64,000 nucleotides of DNA, taken from positions 248,001 to 312,000 of the forward strand of contig JAFQCH010000016.1 of assembly GCA_017416485.1 (NCBI GenBank), given 5' to 3'. Within the stretch, counting starts at the first letter, position 1. Each line of letters opens with the position of its first letter. Below the pieces are notes generated by a model that saw nothing but the letters and a program-made list of their open reading frames with translations, had not been told where the DNA came from and ran no database searches. This DNA comes from Clostridia bacterium (GTDB lineage: Bacteria > Bacillota > Clostridia > Oscillospirales > Acutalibacteraceae). The position numbers and the translations under genes are program-made. Positions 9,356 to 19,894 of the stretch are shown here, in pieces.

Positions 9356-9387
9356 AAAGGCTGTATCTTCGGATACAGCCTTTTTTT
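9356..9387. terminator. Bidirectional rho-independent terminator with UUCG loop
   Basis: A perfect 12-bp stem (AAAGGCTGTATC at 9356-9367 with GATACAGCCTTT at 9372-9383) closes a TTCG tetraloop and is followed by a T run to 9387. It lies between two convergent genes and can serve both. Confidence 0.9.
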
Positions 9388-9390
9388 AAA

Positions 9391-10449
9391 TTATGCTTCA
9401 ATTATGATGTCACTGCGGGTTCGGATGTCGGTTTTGTCGAAATAGGTGTTTTCCATCGGAATCCATTCATCAAAAAAGCGTTGTCCCCATTCTTTGCCGT
9501 TGCGTGCAAGAATGCGCTGTTTTTGCAAATCGGGATCCACAGTAAGAAAAACGGTCAGGTCATAAAAAGGAGAAAGTGCTGGATGGCAACTGTAAGACCC
9601 TTCCGTGATGCACAGTTTTTTCGGAGTAATGGTGATCGGCTCCTGTAATGTAAATGTGCGGCAGTCAAAACGGCTGTATTGCACAGTTTGTCCGTTTTTC
9701 AAGGGGAGCAGCACCTCTTGCAAAAAGCGTTCTCTGTCCACATTGCCGCCGATTTCGGCAAAGCGTTCTGCCGTGCGCTGTTCGGGGCGCAAAAAGAAAT
9801 CATCCATGTGAAAAACAGTGCAGTCATATAATTGTTTCAACAGCGCGGCGAGCGTGGTTTTGCCGCTTGCCGCCCCGCCGTCTATGGCGATGTGTAATTT
9901 GCCGTTTTGCAGCATCGTGTCAATTCGGCTCAACAACGGCAAAAACAAGGCATAATCTTTTCTGATAACGCGGTAAGACGGTTTGTATGCCGTGCGGAAT
10001 GTGTCGGAATGGCGGCAGGCGCAAAGGCCGGTTTTTTGCCATTCGTCCATCTGTTTTTGCACTTCCTGCGCAGCAAAGGGGAGTTCTTTGTTTTCGCAAA
10101 GCGACAAGAAAACCTGCAATTTTTCTTTTGTATCTGCCATTGCATTTTCAACAGGCTGTGCCGACAGCATGAATAGTTTTGCAAGTGTTTCGGCCTGCAA
10201 GCCGCTTTGCAGAACAGACAGATGCACACGGCAAAAATCCCCGTCGAGCATTTCGATGGGGGGCTGCATTTTTGTTCTGTTTTCAGCCGCTTCGGTGCAA
10301 ATGCGCTGTAACACCGACTGAAAATCGGTCAGCAAATGTTCACAGCCGAAGGCGCTCTGGTGGATGAATTTGAAAACATCCTGCACCTGCAAAAGCGGAT
10401 ATTTTGCGCAATGTGCCAGCAGGGCTTTTTTTGTGTGTTCTTTTTTCAT
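9391..10449 (-). CDS. Uridine-kinase-like P-loop kinase with extra N-terminal domain
   Basis: A 352-residue protein. The C-terminal half (about 185-350) is a uridine/phosphoribulokinase-type P-loop kinase: Walker A IAIDGGAASGKTTLA, then VFHMDDFFLRPEQR, a CITEGSYSCHP strand and a lid with basic residues. The first 180 residues form a separate, mostly helical domain (HQSAFGCEHLL near residue 33) that I do not recognise. The ATG at 10449 is preferred over one 17 codons upstream because it overlaps the stop of the preceding lipoprotein gene as ATGA and has AAGGAT in front. The substrate could be a nucleoside or another small hydroxylated metabolite; the kinase fold is secure, the substrate is not. 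Confidence 0.75.
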   Translation of the reverse strand: MKKEHTKKALLAHCAKYPLLQVQDVFKFIHQSAFGCEHLLTDFQSVLQRICTEAAENRTKMQPPIEMLDGDFCRVHLSVLQSGLQAETLAKLFMLSAQPVENAMADTKEKLQVFLSLCENKELPFAAQEVQKQMDEWQKTGLCACRHSDTFRTAYKPSYRVIRKDYALFLPLLSRIDTMLQNGKLHIAIDGGAASGKTTLAALLKQLYDCTVFHMDDFFLRPEQRTAERFAEIGGNVDRERFLQEVLLPLKNGQTVQYSRFDCRTFTLQEPITITPKKLCITEGSYSCHPALSPFYDLTVFLTVDPDLQKQRILARNGKEWGQRFFDEWIPMENTYFDKTDIRTRSDIIIEA

Positions 10450-10955
10450 TGGGGCATATCCTTGTAAGTAAATAAAAATATTGTGTTGGTTGCAGGGCAT
10501 TGTATTTGTGTCAGGGTGCCGTCTTTTGTCAGCACGGCAGAAACGGGCGTGTTATCAATTGTTTTTTGCGAAACAAAAGTGCCGTCGGAACGGGTAACGA
10601 GTGTTTCCGTGCCCGTGAATAAAAATTCCCGCAAGGCACAAAACAGCAGTCTGACGGGCGATTTCGCCGTGAATGCTCTTTCAGGGAAAGTGTCTGCCAT
10701 GCCGTTTGCATCCACTGTGTAATTGCCGTTGTTGTATAAAAATCCGACCCCTTGCAACAGGGTAGGTTGCTGCACATACAGCGAAAAATTGCCGTCGGGC
10801 GCAACAGTCAGATCGAATGTGAATGCAGTTTCATTTTGTGTGCACTCCACAGTGCAGGAAAACGAAGTGGCGGGTTCGCATCTGATTTGTGCAGGGCGGT
10901 TTGCCGAACAGGCACATAAACTCACAAAAAGCAGAAAAACGGCGAAAATACGCAA
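10446..10955 (-). CDS. Small lipoprotein of unknown function
   Basis: A 169-residue protein with a lipoprotein signal: hydrophobic residues 3-13 and the lipobox LCAC with Cys15 as the lipidation site. The mature domain is Thr/Phe-rich, has alternating hydrophobic residues typical of beta strands, and ends in FLFTYKDMPQ. It somewhat resembles small lipoproteins that bind or sense cell-wall material, but no family was recognised. It overlaps the uridine-kinase-like gene by 4 bases and follows the NAD(P)HX repair gene by 4 bases, so the three genes form an operon. Confidence 0.7.
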   Translation of the reverse strand: MRIFAVFLLFVSLCACSANRPAQIRCEPATSFSCTVECTQNETAFTFDLTVAPDGNFSLYVQQPTLLQGVGFLYNNGNYTVDANGMADTFPERAFTAKSPVRLLFCALREFLFTGTETLVTRSDGTFVSQKTIDNTPVSAVLTKDGTLTQIQCPATNTIFLFTYKDMPQ

Positions 10956-10959
10956 AAAA

Positions 10960-12465
10960 TCAATCCTTGCATTGAAGTAACCGTAAAAATGCTTCGGAAA
11001 GGCAAGCAGTCATTTTTTCAACAGTGCAGGAAAATACGGAATACCGCTGTGCGGCAATGTCACCGCAGAGTCCGTGCAGGTAGGCGCCTGTGCGGGCGGC
11101 ATCAGCAACACAAAGTCCCTGTGCAAGCAATGCTGCAATGATGCCGGTCAGCAGATCGCCGCTGCCGCCGCGTGCCATACCGGGATTCCCTGTGGGGTTG
11201 ATGTGCGTTGTTCCGTCGGGTGTTGCAATCACCGTGTTTGCACCTTTCAGAAGCACCGTGCAATGGTGCTTGACGGCAAATTCCCTTGCCGTTTCTTCGC
11301 GGTTTGCGTTGACTTCGGCAATGCTTTTTCCTGTCAGCCTGCTCATTTCTCCGGGATGCGGTGTCAGCAGAATCTGTGCATTTGTGCGGTTCAATACATC
11401 TATATGTCGCGACAAAATATTTATGCCGTCGGCATCAATCAGAAGTTTGCCTTCATAAGTTTCAAAAATGGTAAGCAAAATTTCTTCTGCACCCTTTTCC
11501 TGCGCAGTACCGCAGCCGAAGGCAATGCTTTTGAAGGCATTGCAGTTTTTGGCAAAATAATTTTTGTTTGCTGCATCAAAACAACCGTATTCATCACTTC
11601 TTAAGGGAACCAACAGACATTCAGGCAGCTGCGGTGCAATGGCGGCATACGCGGCATCGGGGAATGCAAGCGACACAAGCCCCGCACCCGCATGCAATGC
11701 ACCCCGTGATGCCATCACCGCCGCACCGGGCATTTTTTGGCATCCCATCACAAGCAGGGGGGTTCCGTTTGTGCCCTTGTGCGCATTGTAAGGTTTTTCG
11801 GGAAGTTGCGCGGCAATTTCCTGCGGGGTAGAAACATATTGTTTTTTTAAAGAAGAATCAATATCATCTGTGTTAAAACCGATGGGAATGACCGTGATTT
11901 TGCCGCATTTTTCGCTGAAAGGTTTGTATGCGTGCACAGGCTTGTAGCAAAGCATGGTCAGTGTTTCGTCTGCATGAAAATACGGTTCGCCATCTTGATA
12001 TTCTTCGCTCAGGCCGCTGGGAATGTCAACCGCGATGCGCACGGCTTCACACTCGTTGGCAAGAACGAGTGTATTTTTTATGTTTTCGGGCAACTGCCCG
12101 TGAAAACCGATGCCGAACACGGCATCAATGATGAGTTTTGCATCTGTGAATCCTTCGGCAGGATCTTCTTGTATCGTATCGGGCATTTTTGCACGCATGG
12201 AAGCGGAAAGTGCATCATTGCCGTTGCCGAGGTTGTGAACGGTCACGCAAAAGCCGTGTTGCGCAAGGTGACGGGCGATGACATAGCCGTCGCCGCCGTT
12301 CTTGCCGCCGCCGCAAAGAATGGCGGTTCTGCAAGGCGTTATATTTGCCTCAATATATTGCGCACAGCCTCTGCCGGCGTTTTCCATCATGTCGGCAAAT
12401 GAAAGTCCTTTTTGGTTTGCATCATGCTCTGCAAGCCTTATTTGTTGCGGTGAAAGAAGCAGCAT
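10960..12465 (-). CDS. nnrD: Bifunctional NAD(P)HX epimerase/dehydratase
   Basis: A 501-residue fusion. The N-terminal YjeF_N domain (1-210) is the NAD(P)HX epimerase, with AILCGGGKNGGDGYVIARHL near residue 48. The C-terminal carbohydrate-kinase-like domain (220-500) is the ADP-dependent NAD(P)HX dehydratase, with LLTPHPGEMSRL, LLKGANTVIATP and the Gly-rich nucleotide motif GMARGGSGDLLTG. Together they repair hydrated NADH and NADPH in the cytosol. The length matches fused bacterial Nnr proteins. It is the first gene of a three-gene leftward operon and has a promoter at 12508-12537. All key motifs look intact. Confidence 0.93.
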   Translation of the reverse strand: MLLLSPQQIRLAEHDANQKGLSFADMMENAGRGCAQYIEANITPCRTAILCGGGKNGGDGYVIARHLAQHGFCVTVHNLGNGNDALSASMRAKMPDTIQEDPAEGFTDAKLIIDAVFGIGFHGQLPENIKNTLVLANECEAVRIAVDIPSGLSEEYQDGEPYFHADETLTMLCYKPVHAYKPFSEKCGKITVIPIGFNTDDIDSSLKKQYVSTPQEIAAQLPEKPYNAHKGTNGTPLLVMGCQKMPGAAVMASRGALHAGAGLVSLAFPDAAYAAIAPQLPECLLVPLRSDEYGCFDAANKNYFAKNCNAFKSIAFGCGTAQEKGAEEILLTIFETYEGKLLIDADGINILSRHIDVLNRTNAQILLTPHPGEMSRLTGKSIAEVNANREETAREFAVKHHCTVLLKGANTVIATPDGTTHINPTGNPGMARGGSGDLLTGIIAALLAQGLCVADAARTGAYLHGLCGDIAAQRYSVFSCTVEKMTACLSEAFLRLLQCKD

Positions 12466-12507
12466 ACGCTCATCTCCAAAAAATAATACCTACATTTTAG
12501 CATTTTT

Positions 12508-12537
12508 ATTATACATTTTCAAGAATCCTCTGTACAA
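12508..12537 (-). promoter_or_regulatory. Probable promoter of the nnr operon
   Basis: On the minus strand TTGTAC (12537-12532) and TATAAT (12513-12508) are 18 bases apart, 43 bases before the start codon at 12465. It overlaps the divergent ligA promoter. Confidence 0.55.
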
Positions 12538-12559
12538 AAATAAAATGTTATGCTATAAT
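12531..12559 (+). promoter_or_regulatory. Probable promoter of ligA
   Basis: TGTACA (12531-12536) and TATAAT (12554-12559) are 17 bases apart, and TGC immediately before the -10 gives an extended -10. The -35 shares bases with the divergent nnr promoter, so the two may compete for polymerase. Confidence 0.5.
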
Positions 12560-12569
12560 TTTGAACTGA

Positions 12570-14595
<2,026 letters not shown>

Positions 14596-14600
14596 CTGCA

Positions 14601-15581
14601 TTATTTTTTATTCTGAATCAGTGTGCCGTCATAAAAGGCGGTGCGGAACCACACATCGGGCGCGGTGACGGCTTTGCCGTTAAGATAATTCAGAATCCCC
14701 GCATCCGTTGTGAATTCAAACACGGTTTTGTAAGAATACAGGCACTGCTTTTTGTAGCCGCCGAAGCGTTTGTTCTGCTCGTTGGTGCCGTATTTGCCGT
14801 CACCCAACAACGGACAGCCGATGGATGCAAAGTGTGCGCGGATCTGGTGTGTTCTGCCGGTCAGCAAGTCCACTTCCGCGAGCGAAAGCCCGCCCTTGCT
14901 GTCGAGCACCTTGTATTTTGTGCGGATGCTTCTGCCGCCGGGTTGAGGGCTGTTGAACACCGTGACCATGTTCTTTTTTTCATCCTTGGTGATGTAGCCC
15001 GTCATGGTGTCTTCTTTCTTTTTCGGGCAACCGATGAGAATGCAAAGATACAGTTTTTTGATTTCACGATCCTTGATTTTTTGGTTGAGAATGCGCAGTG
15101 CCTCGGCATTTTTTGCTGCCATCACAATGCCGCCCGTGTTGCGGTCGATGCGGTTGGCAAGGGCAGGTGCAAAGGAGTTTTCGGCTTTCGGGTCGTATGC
15201 GCCTTTTTCGTACAGATAGCGTTGCACACGGGTAATGAGCGTGTCGTTGTATTCCCCCTCGTCAGGGTGCGACAACAGCCCTACCTTTTTATCGAGCATC
15301 AGTATGTTTTCATCTTCATACAAAATATCAAGCTGTTTGCCGGCCGACAAAAAGGAATATTTTTCCTCTACGGGCTCAAAGAACTCGTCATTGATATACA
15401 TTTCAACCACATCACCCGCCTGAATGCGGGTCGATATTTCTGCTTTTTTGCCGTTGAGCTTAATGCGCTTGGTGCGCAGGTATTTGTAAAGCAACGATTG
15501 CGGAAGCCGCGGCACGGTTTTGGTAATGAATTTGTCAAACCGCTGTCCTGCGTCATTGTTGCCGACGGTAAAAGTTTTCAT
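14601..15581 (-). CDS. RluA-family 23S rRNA pseudouridine synthase
   Basis: A 326-residue protein. An N-terminal S4 RNA-binding domain (about 13-75) is followed by the RluA catalytic domain. The catalytic Asp is Asp146 in NRIDRNTGG, a variant of the usual HRLDxxTSG in which the first His is Asn. The RTHQIRAHFASIGCPLLGD motif near residue 245 is standard. Proteins of this class isomerise uridines in 23S rRNA (RluC/RluD sites) or tRNA; the exact target cannot be assigned. It is convergent with ligA and divergent from radC, with a short 67-bp region between the two starts. Confidence 0.9.
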   Translation of the reverse strand: MKTFTVGNNDAGQRFDKFITKTVPRLPQSLLYKYLRTKRIKLNGKKAEISTRIQAGDVVEMYINDEFFEPVEEKYSFLSAGKQLDILYEDENILMLDKKVGLLSHPDEGEYNDTLITRVQRYLYEKGAYDPKAENSFAPALANRIDRNTGGIVMAAKNAEALRILNQKIKDREIKKLYLCILIGCPKKKEDTMTGYITKDEKKNMVTVFNSPQPGGRSIRTKYKVLDSKGGLSLAEVDLLTGRTHQIRAHFASIGCPLLGDGKYGTNEQNKRFGGYKKQCLYSYKTVFEFTTDAGILNYLNGKAVTAPDVWFRTAFYDGTLIQNKK

Positions 15582-15648
15582 TCAGATCACCCTTCTATAT
15601 AAAATACACCTTTTTACGGAAAAAAGCAAGTCTTGCACAAGGAGAACT

Positions 15649-16413
15649 ATGAAAACTTCGCGCAATGAAAAACAAGCCGCCGCTGTGGATCATCGCGGGC
15701 ACAGAAACAGGCTGCGTAATAGAGCCGCTGCGGAAGGCATTGCTCATTTTGAACCGCATAATCTGCTGGAATTGTTGATGTTTTATACCATTCCCCGTGC
15801 AGATACCAACGACACAGCCCACCGTTTGCTTGATACATTCGGCTCGTTTTCGGCAGTGCTGGATGCCTCCTGTACCGATTTGATGCGTGTGCATGGTGTT
15901 GGTGCAGAAACGGCGCATTTTTTGCATATGCTGCCGGATGTTTTTCGTGTTTATTTGAAAGACAGAACAGATTCTCCACGAAAAATGGAAAAAGTGGAAG
16001 AAGTTGCGCAGGTGCTTCTGCCTTTTTTTGTGGGACAAAAAAGGGAAGTGCTGTATATGGTCTGTTTGCAAGCCGGCAACGCCATCGGCAGATGTATAGA
16101 AATTGCAGAAGGCACAACCACGCAGGTTGCCATGCAGGCGCGCCGCATTGTGAGCGAAGCAATTCTTTCCGAATGCGTGGGCGTGGTACTTGCGCACAAT
16201 CATCCCGGCGGAAAGGCAAAGGCCTCCAATGCCGACTATGCCGCCACCGCACACATTGCCAATGCGTTGAACGCGGTTGATATTCCGCTGGTTGAACATT
16301 TTGTGTTCGCAGACGGGCGTTTTGCGGCTCTTTCCGAGGATTCCCGCTTTTTGCCGTTTTTCGGCGATGCCTACAGAACGGTTCCCAAAAATCCGACAAT
16401 GGAGATGAACTGA
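15649..16413 (+). CDS. radC: RadC/JAB-domain protein
   Basis: A 254-residue protein. A helix-hairpin-helix region (about 50-95, LMRVHGVGAETA) precedes a JAB/MPN metalloprotease-like domain, with the zinc motif HNHPGGKAKASNAD giving the two His and the Asp ligands. The start at 15649 has AAGGAG seven bases upstream; a longer reading from 15520 lies inside the divergent pseudouridine synthase gene and was rejected. RadC was once linked to DNA repair but its real function is unsettled; the JAMM fold suggests a hydrolase. Length is somewhat above the usual 225. It is a single-gene unit. Confidence 0.9.
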   Translation: MKTSRNEKQAAAVDHRGHRNRLRNRAAAEGIAHFEPHNLLELLMFYTIPRADTNDTAHRLLDTFGSFSAVLDASCTDLMRVHGVGAETAHFLHMLPDVFRVYLKDRTDSPRKMEKVEEVAQVLLPFFVGQKREVLYMVCLQAGNAIGRCIEIAEGTTTQVAMQARRIVSEAILSECVGVVLAHNHPGGKAKASNADYAATAHIANALNAVDIPLVEHFVFADGRFAALSEDSRFLPFFGDAYRTVPKNPTMEMN

Positions 16414-16446
16414 CAAAATTTACACCCGCGTAAACAAAAAAATCTA

Positions 16447-16475
16447 TTGACAGCCGAAAAATCGGGTGTTATAAT
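16447..16475 (+). promoter_or_regulatory. Consensus promoter of the trpB T-box transcript
   Basis: TTGACA (16447-16452) and TATAAT (16470-16475) are exactly 17 bases apart, a perfect sigma-A consensus. Transcription should begin near 16482, so the leader is close to 390 bases long. Confidence 0.9.
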
Positions 16476-16481
16476 GATTTC

Positions 16482-16776
16482 TGATAATTCTCAATTGAAT
16501 CAAACCGTTGAGGCGGAAGTAAAGGTGATTATGCTTCTACAGAGAGTCCGTGGTGCTGCGAGTCGGGCGAAAAACAGATCATCAAATGGGCCGCTGAGGG
16601 TGCAGTCAAAGGCGCAAGCCGAGTATTCTGCAACGTAGGGCATACGTCAGTTGCCGGGGGTATGGTTGTATCCCGCAAAGGGCACGGTTTTTTGCCGTGA
16701 AGCAAGGTGGCACCGCGGATAAATTTTATTCGTCCTTGACAGAAAACACTTTTCTGTCGGGGATTTTATTTTTTTT
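16482..16776 (+). ncRNA. T-box leader, tRNA-Trp specific (UGG specifier)
   Basis: The T-box core AAGGTGGCACCGCGG is at 16704-16718. It is followed by a terminator: CCTTGACAGAAAA (16734-16746) pairs with TTTTCTGTCGGGG (16750-16762), then a T run to 16776. In Stem I, GCGG (16513-16516) pairs with CCGC (16591-16594) and GGTGAT (16524-16529) with ATCATC (16578-16583). These helices frame the specifier loop, with AGTA (16518-16521) on one side and TGG (16587-16589), the Trp codon, on the other. The AGAGAG (16541-16546) and GGTGCTG stretch is the conserved distal part. Uncharged tRNA-Trp should stabilise the antiterminator and switch on trpB. Confidence 0.93.
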
Positions 16777-16867
16777 CGGAGTGAATGCAAATGTTTCTTT
16801 TAACCAAACGATGGCGGTGCTGAATAAAAACAACACTTTCATATTGACATAAAACGGAGGATTTACC

Positions 16868-18088
16868 ATGATTTACAACGGCATTAACTTTGACACTTAT
16901 TTTAACAATTATCCCGATAAAGACGGCTATTTCGGCAAATACGGCGGGGTTTACATTGACGAAAAACTCAAAAACGCCATGGCGGAAATCACCGAGGCCT
17001 ATTTTTCCATCTGCCAGTCCCGTAAATTTATTGCAGAACTGCGCCGCATCCGCAAGGAATTTCAGGGCAGACCCACACCCGTGACCCATCTTGAAAGACT
17101 GTCTGATTCCTTGGGCGGCAAGGTGCAGCTGTATGCCAAACGCGAAGACCTCAACCATTCCGGCGCACACAAGCTCAACCACTGCATGGGCGAAGCCCTG
17201 CTTGCAAAATACATGGGCAAAAAGAAGGTCATTGCCGAAACAGGCGCAGGGCAGCACGGTGTTGCCCTTGCCACGGCAGCGGCTTATTTCGGCCTTGAAT
17301 GCGACATTTACATGGGCACGGTGGACATCAAAAAGCAGGCTCCCAACGTGGCAAGAATGAAAATTCTGGGTGCCAATGTTGTGGAAGTCACCCACGGTTT
17401 GCAGACCCTCAAAGAGGCTGTTGATGCCGCATTTGATGCCTACAGCAAGGAATATCAGGATTCTATTTACTGCATCGGTTCCGTTCTCGGCCCGCATCCC
17501 TTCCCGATGATGGTGCGCGACTTCCAGAGCGTTGTGGGTATTGAAGCAAGAGAACAGTTTGTTGATATGACGGGTCATCTGCCCACATCCATTGTTGCTT
17601 GCGTGGGCGGCGGCTCCAATGCGGCCGGTCTGTTTGCAGGATTTTTGAATGACCCTGTGGATATTTACGGCATTGAACCGCTCGGCAGGGGCCCCAAACT
17701 CGGCGACCATGCCGCAAGCCTGAAATACGGCACCGAAGGCATCATGCACGGCTTCAACAGCATCATGCTCAAGGACGAAAACGGCGACCCCGCACCCGTT
17801 TACTCGGTTGCAAGCGGCCTGGACTATCCGTCCTCGGGCCCCGAACACGCATTCCTGCAGGAAATCGGCAGAGTTAAATATGATGTTATCGATGATGAAG
17901 AAACCATCGACGCATTCTACAAACTTGCCCGCCTGGAAGGCATCATCCCCGCCATTGAAAGCTCCCATGCCGTTGCATTCGGTATGAAACTTGCAAAAAC
18001 CATGGATCACGGTTCCATCCTCATCAACCTCTCCGGCAGAGGCGACAAGGACATGGACTATGTGCTTGAAAACTTCGGCATCCGCTGA
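16868..18088 (+). CDS. trpB: Tryptophan synthase beta chain, orphan
   Basis: A 406-residue PLP enzyme that joins indole and L-serine into L-tryptophan. The PLP lysine is Lys102 in SGAHKLNHC; the usual motif is GAHKTN, so the residue after Lys is changed. The catalytic Glu is Glu124 in AETGAGQHG, the phosphate-binding loop is [10 protein letters not shown], and the serine of NLSGRGDKD near the C-terminus contacts the PLP ring nitrogen. Length and N-terminus ([11 protein letters not shown]) fit TrpB1 rather than the longer TrpB2. No trpA or other trp gene is adjacent, and the transcript is controlled by a Trp T-box, so the enzyme may salvage indole or work with a TrpA encoded elsewhere. Confidence 0.93.
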   Translation: MIYNGINFDTYFNNYPDKDGYFGKYGGVYIDEKLKNAMAEITEAYFSICQSRKFIAELRRIRKEFQGRPTPVTHLERLSDSLGGKVQLYAKREDLNHSGAHKLNHCMGEALLAKYMGKKKVIAETGAGQHGVALATAAAYFGLECDIYMGTVDIKKQAPNVARMKILGANVVEVTHGLQTLKEAVDAAFDAYSKEYQDSIYCIGSVLGPHPFPMMVRDFQSVVGIEAREQFVDMTGHLPTSIVACVGGGSNAAGLFAGFLNDPVDIYGIEPLGRGPKLGDHAASLKYGTEGIMHGFNSIMLKDENGDPAPVYSVASGLDYPSSGPEHAFLQEIGRVKYDVIDDEETIDAFYKLARLEGIIPAIESSHAVAFGMKLAKTMDHGSILINLSGRGDKDMDYVLENFGIR

Positions 18089-18101
18089 AAACAGTAACCA
18101 A

Positions 18102-18133
18102 AAACACCGCTGTGGAAATCCATAGCGGTGTTT
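18102..18133 (+). terminator. Terminator-like hairpin after trpB
   Basis: AAACACCGCTGTGG (18102-18115) pairs with CCATAGCGGTGTTT (18120-18133), a 14-bp stem with one G-T pair and a 4-base loop. The T tract is short and interrupted, so termination may be partial. Confidence 0.65.
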
Positions 18134-18280
18134 GGCATTTTAAGTGGAAGAAGTTGTTTTTTTGTTTAAAAAAAGGATTGATATACGCTTTTATTCTGCT
18201 GCACCTGTTGCACGCCTTTTCGACATTTTTATAGTAAAAAAAACAAACATCGCGCTTAATATACTTTTTCAGAAAAGGGA

Positions 18281-18310
18281 TTTACATCCATAAATATTGT
18301 GTGCTATTAT
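18281..18310 (+). promoter_or_regulatory. Probable promoter of the HAAS module
   Basis: TTTACA (18281-18286) and TATTAT (18305-18310) are 18 bases apart, with TGC before the -10. The rest of the AT-rich gap 18134-18346 shows no gene or RNA element that I can recognise. Confidence 0.45.
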
Positions 18311-18346
18311 ATAATTGTCAACAAAAAACAAAAAGGAGTTCTACGG

Positions 18347-18805
18347 ATGAACAAAACGGACGGCATTCCCCCAAAAACCGAACGCAGCATCGTTGCACAA
18401 TACGTTCGTGAAGTCAACAAAGAAATCATCGCCACACCCAAGCAAAAGCGCAAACTGTTTGGCGATTTAAGGAGCGATATCCACGAACGCATTGCCGACG
18501 GCAAAATTGCAAGCTACGAAGACGTTATTGCCCATTTCGGCACCCCCGAGCAAGTGGCAAAAGACTTCTTTGCAACAGCCAACATAAAGGAAATCAAAAA
18601 AAGGCTGATGATCCGACGGATTGTTGTTTCTGCGGTTGTTTTGTGTCTTCTTGTTTGCACTGCTTATTATTCATTTTTGCAAATCGGCGCTTTCGGTGCC
18701 GTTCACCGTTTTTTTGAGGGGGAAACTACTGCTTCCACTTATGCTGACGGAATTATCAATGTCACCTGTTGCGAAATGGAAGCTCCTTTGCCGGATGCTC
18801 AATAA
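18347..18805 (+). CDS. HAAS-like (DUF1700-type) membrane protein, copy 1
   Basis: A 152-residue protein. Residues 11-75 form a helical domain with the pattern LRSDIHERIADGKI...FGTPEQVAKDF, which resembles the HAAS/DUF1700 family of membrane-anchored signalling proteins usually encoded beside PadR regulators. One membrane helix follows (about 91-113) and a short tail of about 40 residues, Cys- and acid-rich, lies probably outside the cell. AAAGGAG precedes the ATG at 18347; an in-frame start 16 codons upstream lacks one. About 65 of 84 residues match the next gene by eye, while the tails are unrelated. The family assignment is from the motif pattern; the function is unknown. Confidence 0.7.
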   Translation: MNKTDGIPPKTERSIVAQYVREVNKEIIATPKQKRKLFGDLRSDIHERIADGKIASYEDVIAHFGTPEQVAKDFFATANIKEIKKRLMIRRIVVSAVVLCLLVCTAYYSFLQIGAFGAVHRFFEGETTASTYADGIINVTCCEMEAPLPDAQ

Positions 18806-19115
18806 AGGGAAGTAATGAGAGGGATTTTGTGATATGAATCAAGCCGTCTGTATTTCTGCAAAAACCGAACAAAAAATAATTGCGCAATATGTTCGTGAGG
18901 TTAACAAAGAAATCATTGCCACACATGAGCAAAAACGAAAGTTGTTTGATGATTTAAAAAATGACATCCGCGCTCGTATTGCCGATGGAAAAGTTGCAAA
19001 TTATGAGGATATTGTTACGCACTTCGGAACTCCCGAGCAGGTGGCAAAGGATTTTTTTGCAACTGCAAACATAAAAGAGATCAAGCAAAAGATTCTGATT
19101 CGGCGTATTGTTGTA
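18377..19115 (+). repeat. Tandem duplication of the HAAS-like domain
   Basis: Bases 18377-18628 and 18864-19115 encode aligned 84-residue segments of the two adjacent membrane proteins, both starting at residue 11 of their protein. Identity is high at the protein level, with many silent changes, and copy 2 is visibly AT-richer. Divergence is abrupt after the membrane helix. Confidence 0.85.
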
Positions 19116-19307
19116 GCCGTTGTTGTGACTTGTATTTTTGCTGTATTAGCGTACTATGGTTATCAAGTGTGGTATGTTTATGATAGAACACATCTCTATA
19201 CAGTGGAAAACTTTGAAATTGACAGCAATGTTGTTTATGAAGATAAATTGGTCGAGGATGAACGACATAACAACACTGAATCTTTACCCCAAAACCAAAA
19301 TGAATAA
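18834..19307 (+). CDS. HAAS-like (DUF1700-type) membrane protein, copy 2
   Basis: A 157-residue paralogue of the preceding gene, 28 bp downstream of it. The cytoplasmic helical domain (11-75, LKNDIRARIADGKV...FGTPEQVAKDF) and the membrane helix (about 93-113) correspond position by position. The tail (114-157) differs completely: Tyr/Val-rich, then very acidic and Asn-rich (VEDERHNNTES), likely extracytoplasmic. The pattern of one conserved inside domain with two different outside tails suggests that the outside parts bind different partners. Base composition is more AT-rich than copy 1. Function is unknown; coupling to the downstream PadR regulator is an inference from family context. Confidence 0.7.
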   Translation: MNQAVCISAKTEQKIIAQYVREVNKEIIATHEQKRKLFDDLKNDIRARIADGKVANYEDIVTHFGTPEQVAKDFFATANIKEIKQKILIRRIVVAVVVTCIFAVLAYYGYQVWYVYDRTHLYTVENFEIDSNVVYEDKLVEDERHNNTESLPQNQNE

Positions 19308-19329
19308 TGAATGAAAGGATTTTATCACA

Positions 19330-19821
19330 ATGAAAAAAGCCATTATTTTAGCACTCATTTTATCTATGCTTTGCACCTGCATACTGCCTGTTTTTGCAAC
19401 CGAAAAAAATATGTTGCCGGATTTTTTGCAGGAAGTTTCCGCAGATTCAATAAAGGATATTGAATATCACGAAGACGGCAGTATCACAGTTGTAACTCTG
19501 GAAATTATTGCTGAATCCAGAGCCACCAACACAAAAACCGCAAAAAAAACAAAAACCGTTTATAGCAACAGCGGAGCAATGCTTTTTTCCGTAACCAACA
19601 CTTCAACATTCACCTACACCGGCTCCAGCTCAAGCTGCACCTCTGTGTCTGCATCCAAAAGTGTGTCTGATACTTCATGGACAGTTACAACCAGCACAAT
19701 TATCAGCGGCAGAACAGGACATGTATATTATTCAGCTAAACAATATGTGTCTGGTATTTTGGTCAATACCAAGACTGATTATGTTTCCATCACTTGCAGC
19801 AGCACGGGTGTGATTAGCTGA
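19330..19821 (+). CDS. Small secreted Ser/Thr-rich protein
   Basis: A 163-residue protein with a signal peptide (residues 1-23, cleavage after VFA). The mature part begins with an acidic segment and a likely helix (LPDFLQEVSADSIKDIEY), then a Ser/Thr-rich, beta-prone stretch with TYTGSSSSCTSVSASKSV and two Cys (about 98 and 157) that could form a disulfide outside the cell. No family recognised. It lies 22 bp after HAAS copy 2 and has an AAGGA ribosome site, so it is probably in the same operon. It may be what the membrane proteins sense or secrete, which is speculation. Confidence 0.7.
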   Translation: MKKAIILALILSMLCTCILPVFATEKNMLPDFLQEVSADSIKDIEYHEDGSITVVTLEIIAESRATNTKTAKKTKTVYSNSGAMLFSVTNTSTFTYTGSSSSCTSVSASKSVSDTSWTVTTSTIISGRTGHVYYSAKQYVSGILVNTKTDYVSITCSSTGVIS

Positions 19822-19835
19822 ATATAAAAAAAGAC

Positions 19836-19864
19836 TTCACAAAAAGATTCCCTTGTGTTATAAT
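19836..19864 (+). promoter_or_regulatory. Probable promoter of the padR-type gene
   Basis: TTCACA (19836-19841) and TATAAT (19859-19864) are 17 bases apart, with TGTG just upstream of the -10. It gives the regulator its own transcript, separate from the HAAS genes. Confidence 0.55.
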
Positions 19865-19894
19865 AAATAAGATATTAACAGAAGGGGCAACAAA

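Noticed and set aside
7860..9401. A 513-codon minus-strand frame opposite the metallophosphoesterase gene
   Set aside because: The plus-strand gene has a signal peptide and all catalytic motifs; the reverse frame has no recognisable domain.
16766..18010. A 414-codon minus-strand frame opposite trpB
   Set aside because: Antisense shadow of a clear TrpB; starts inside the T-box terminator.
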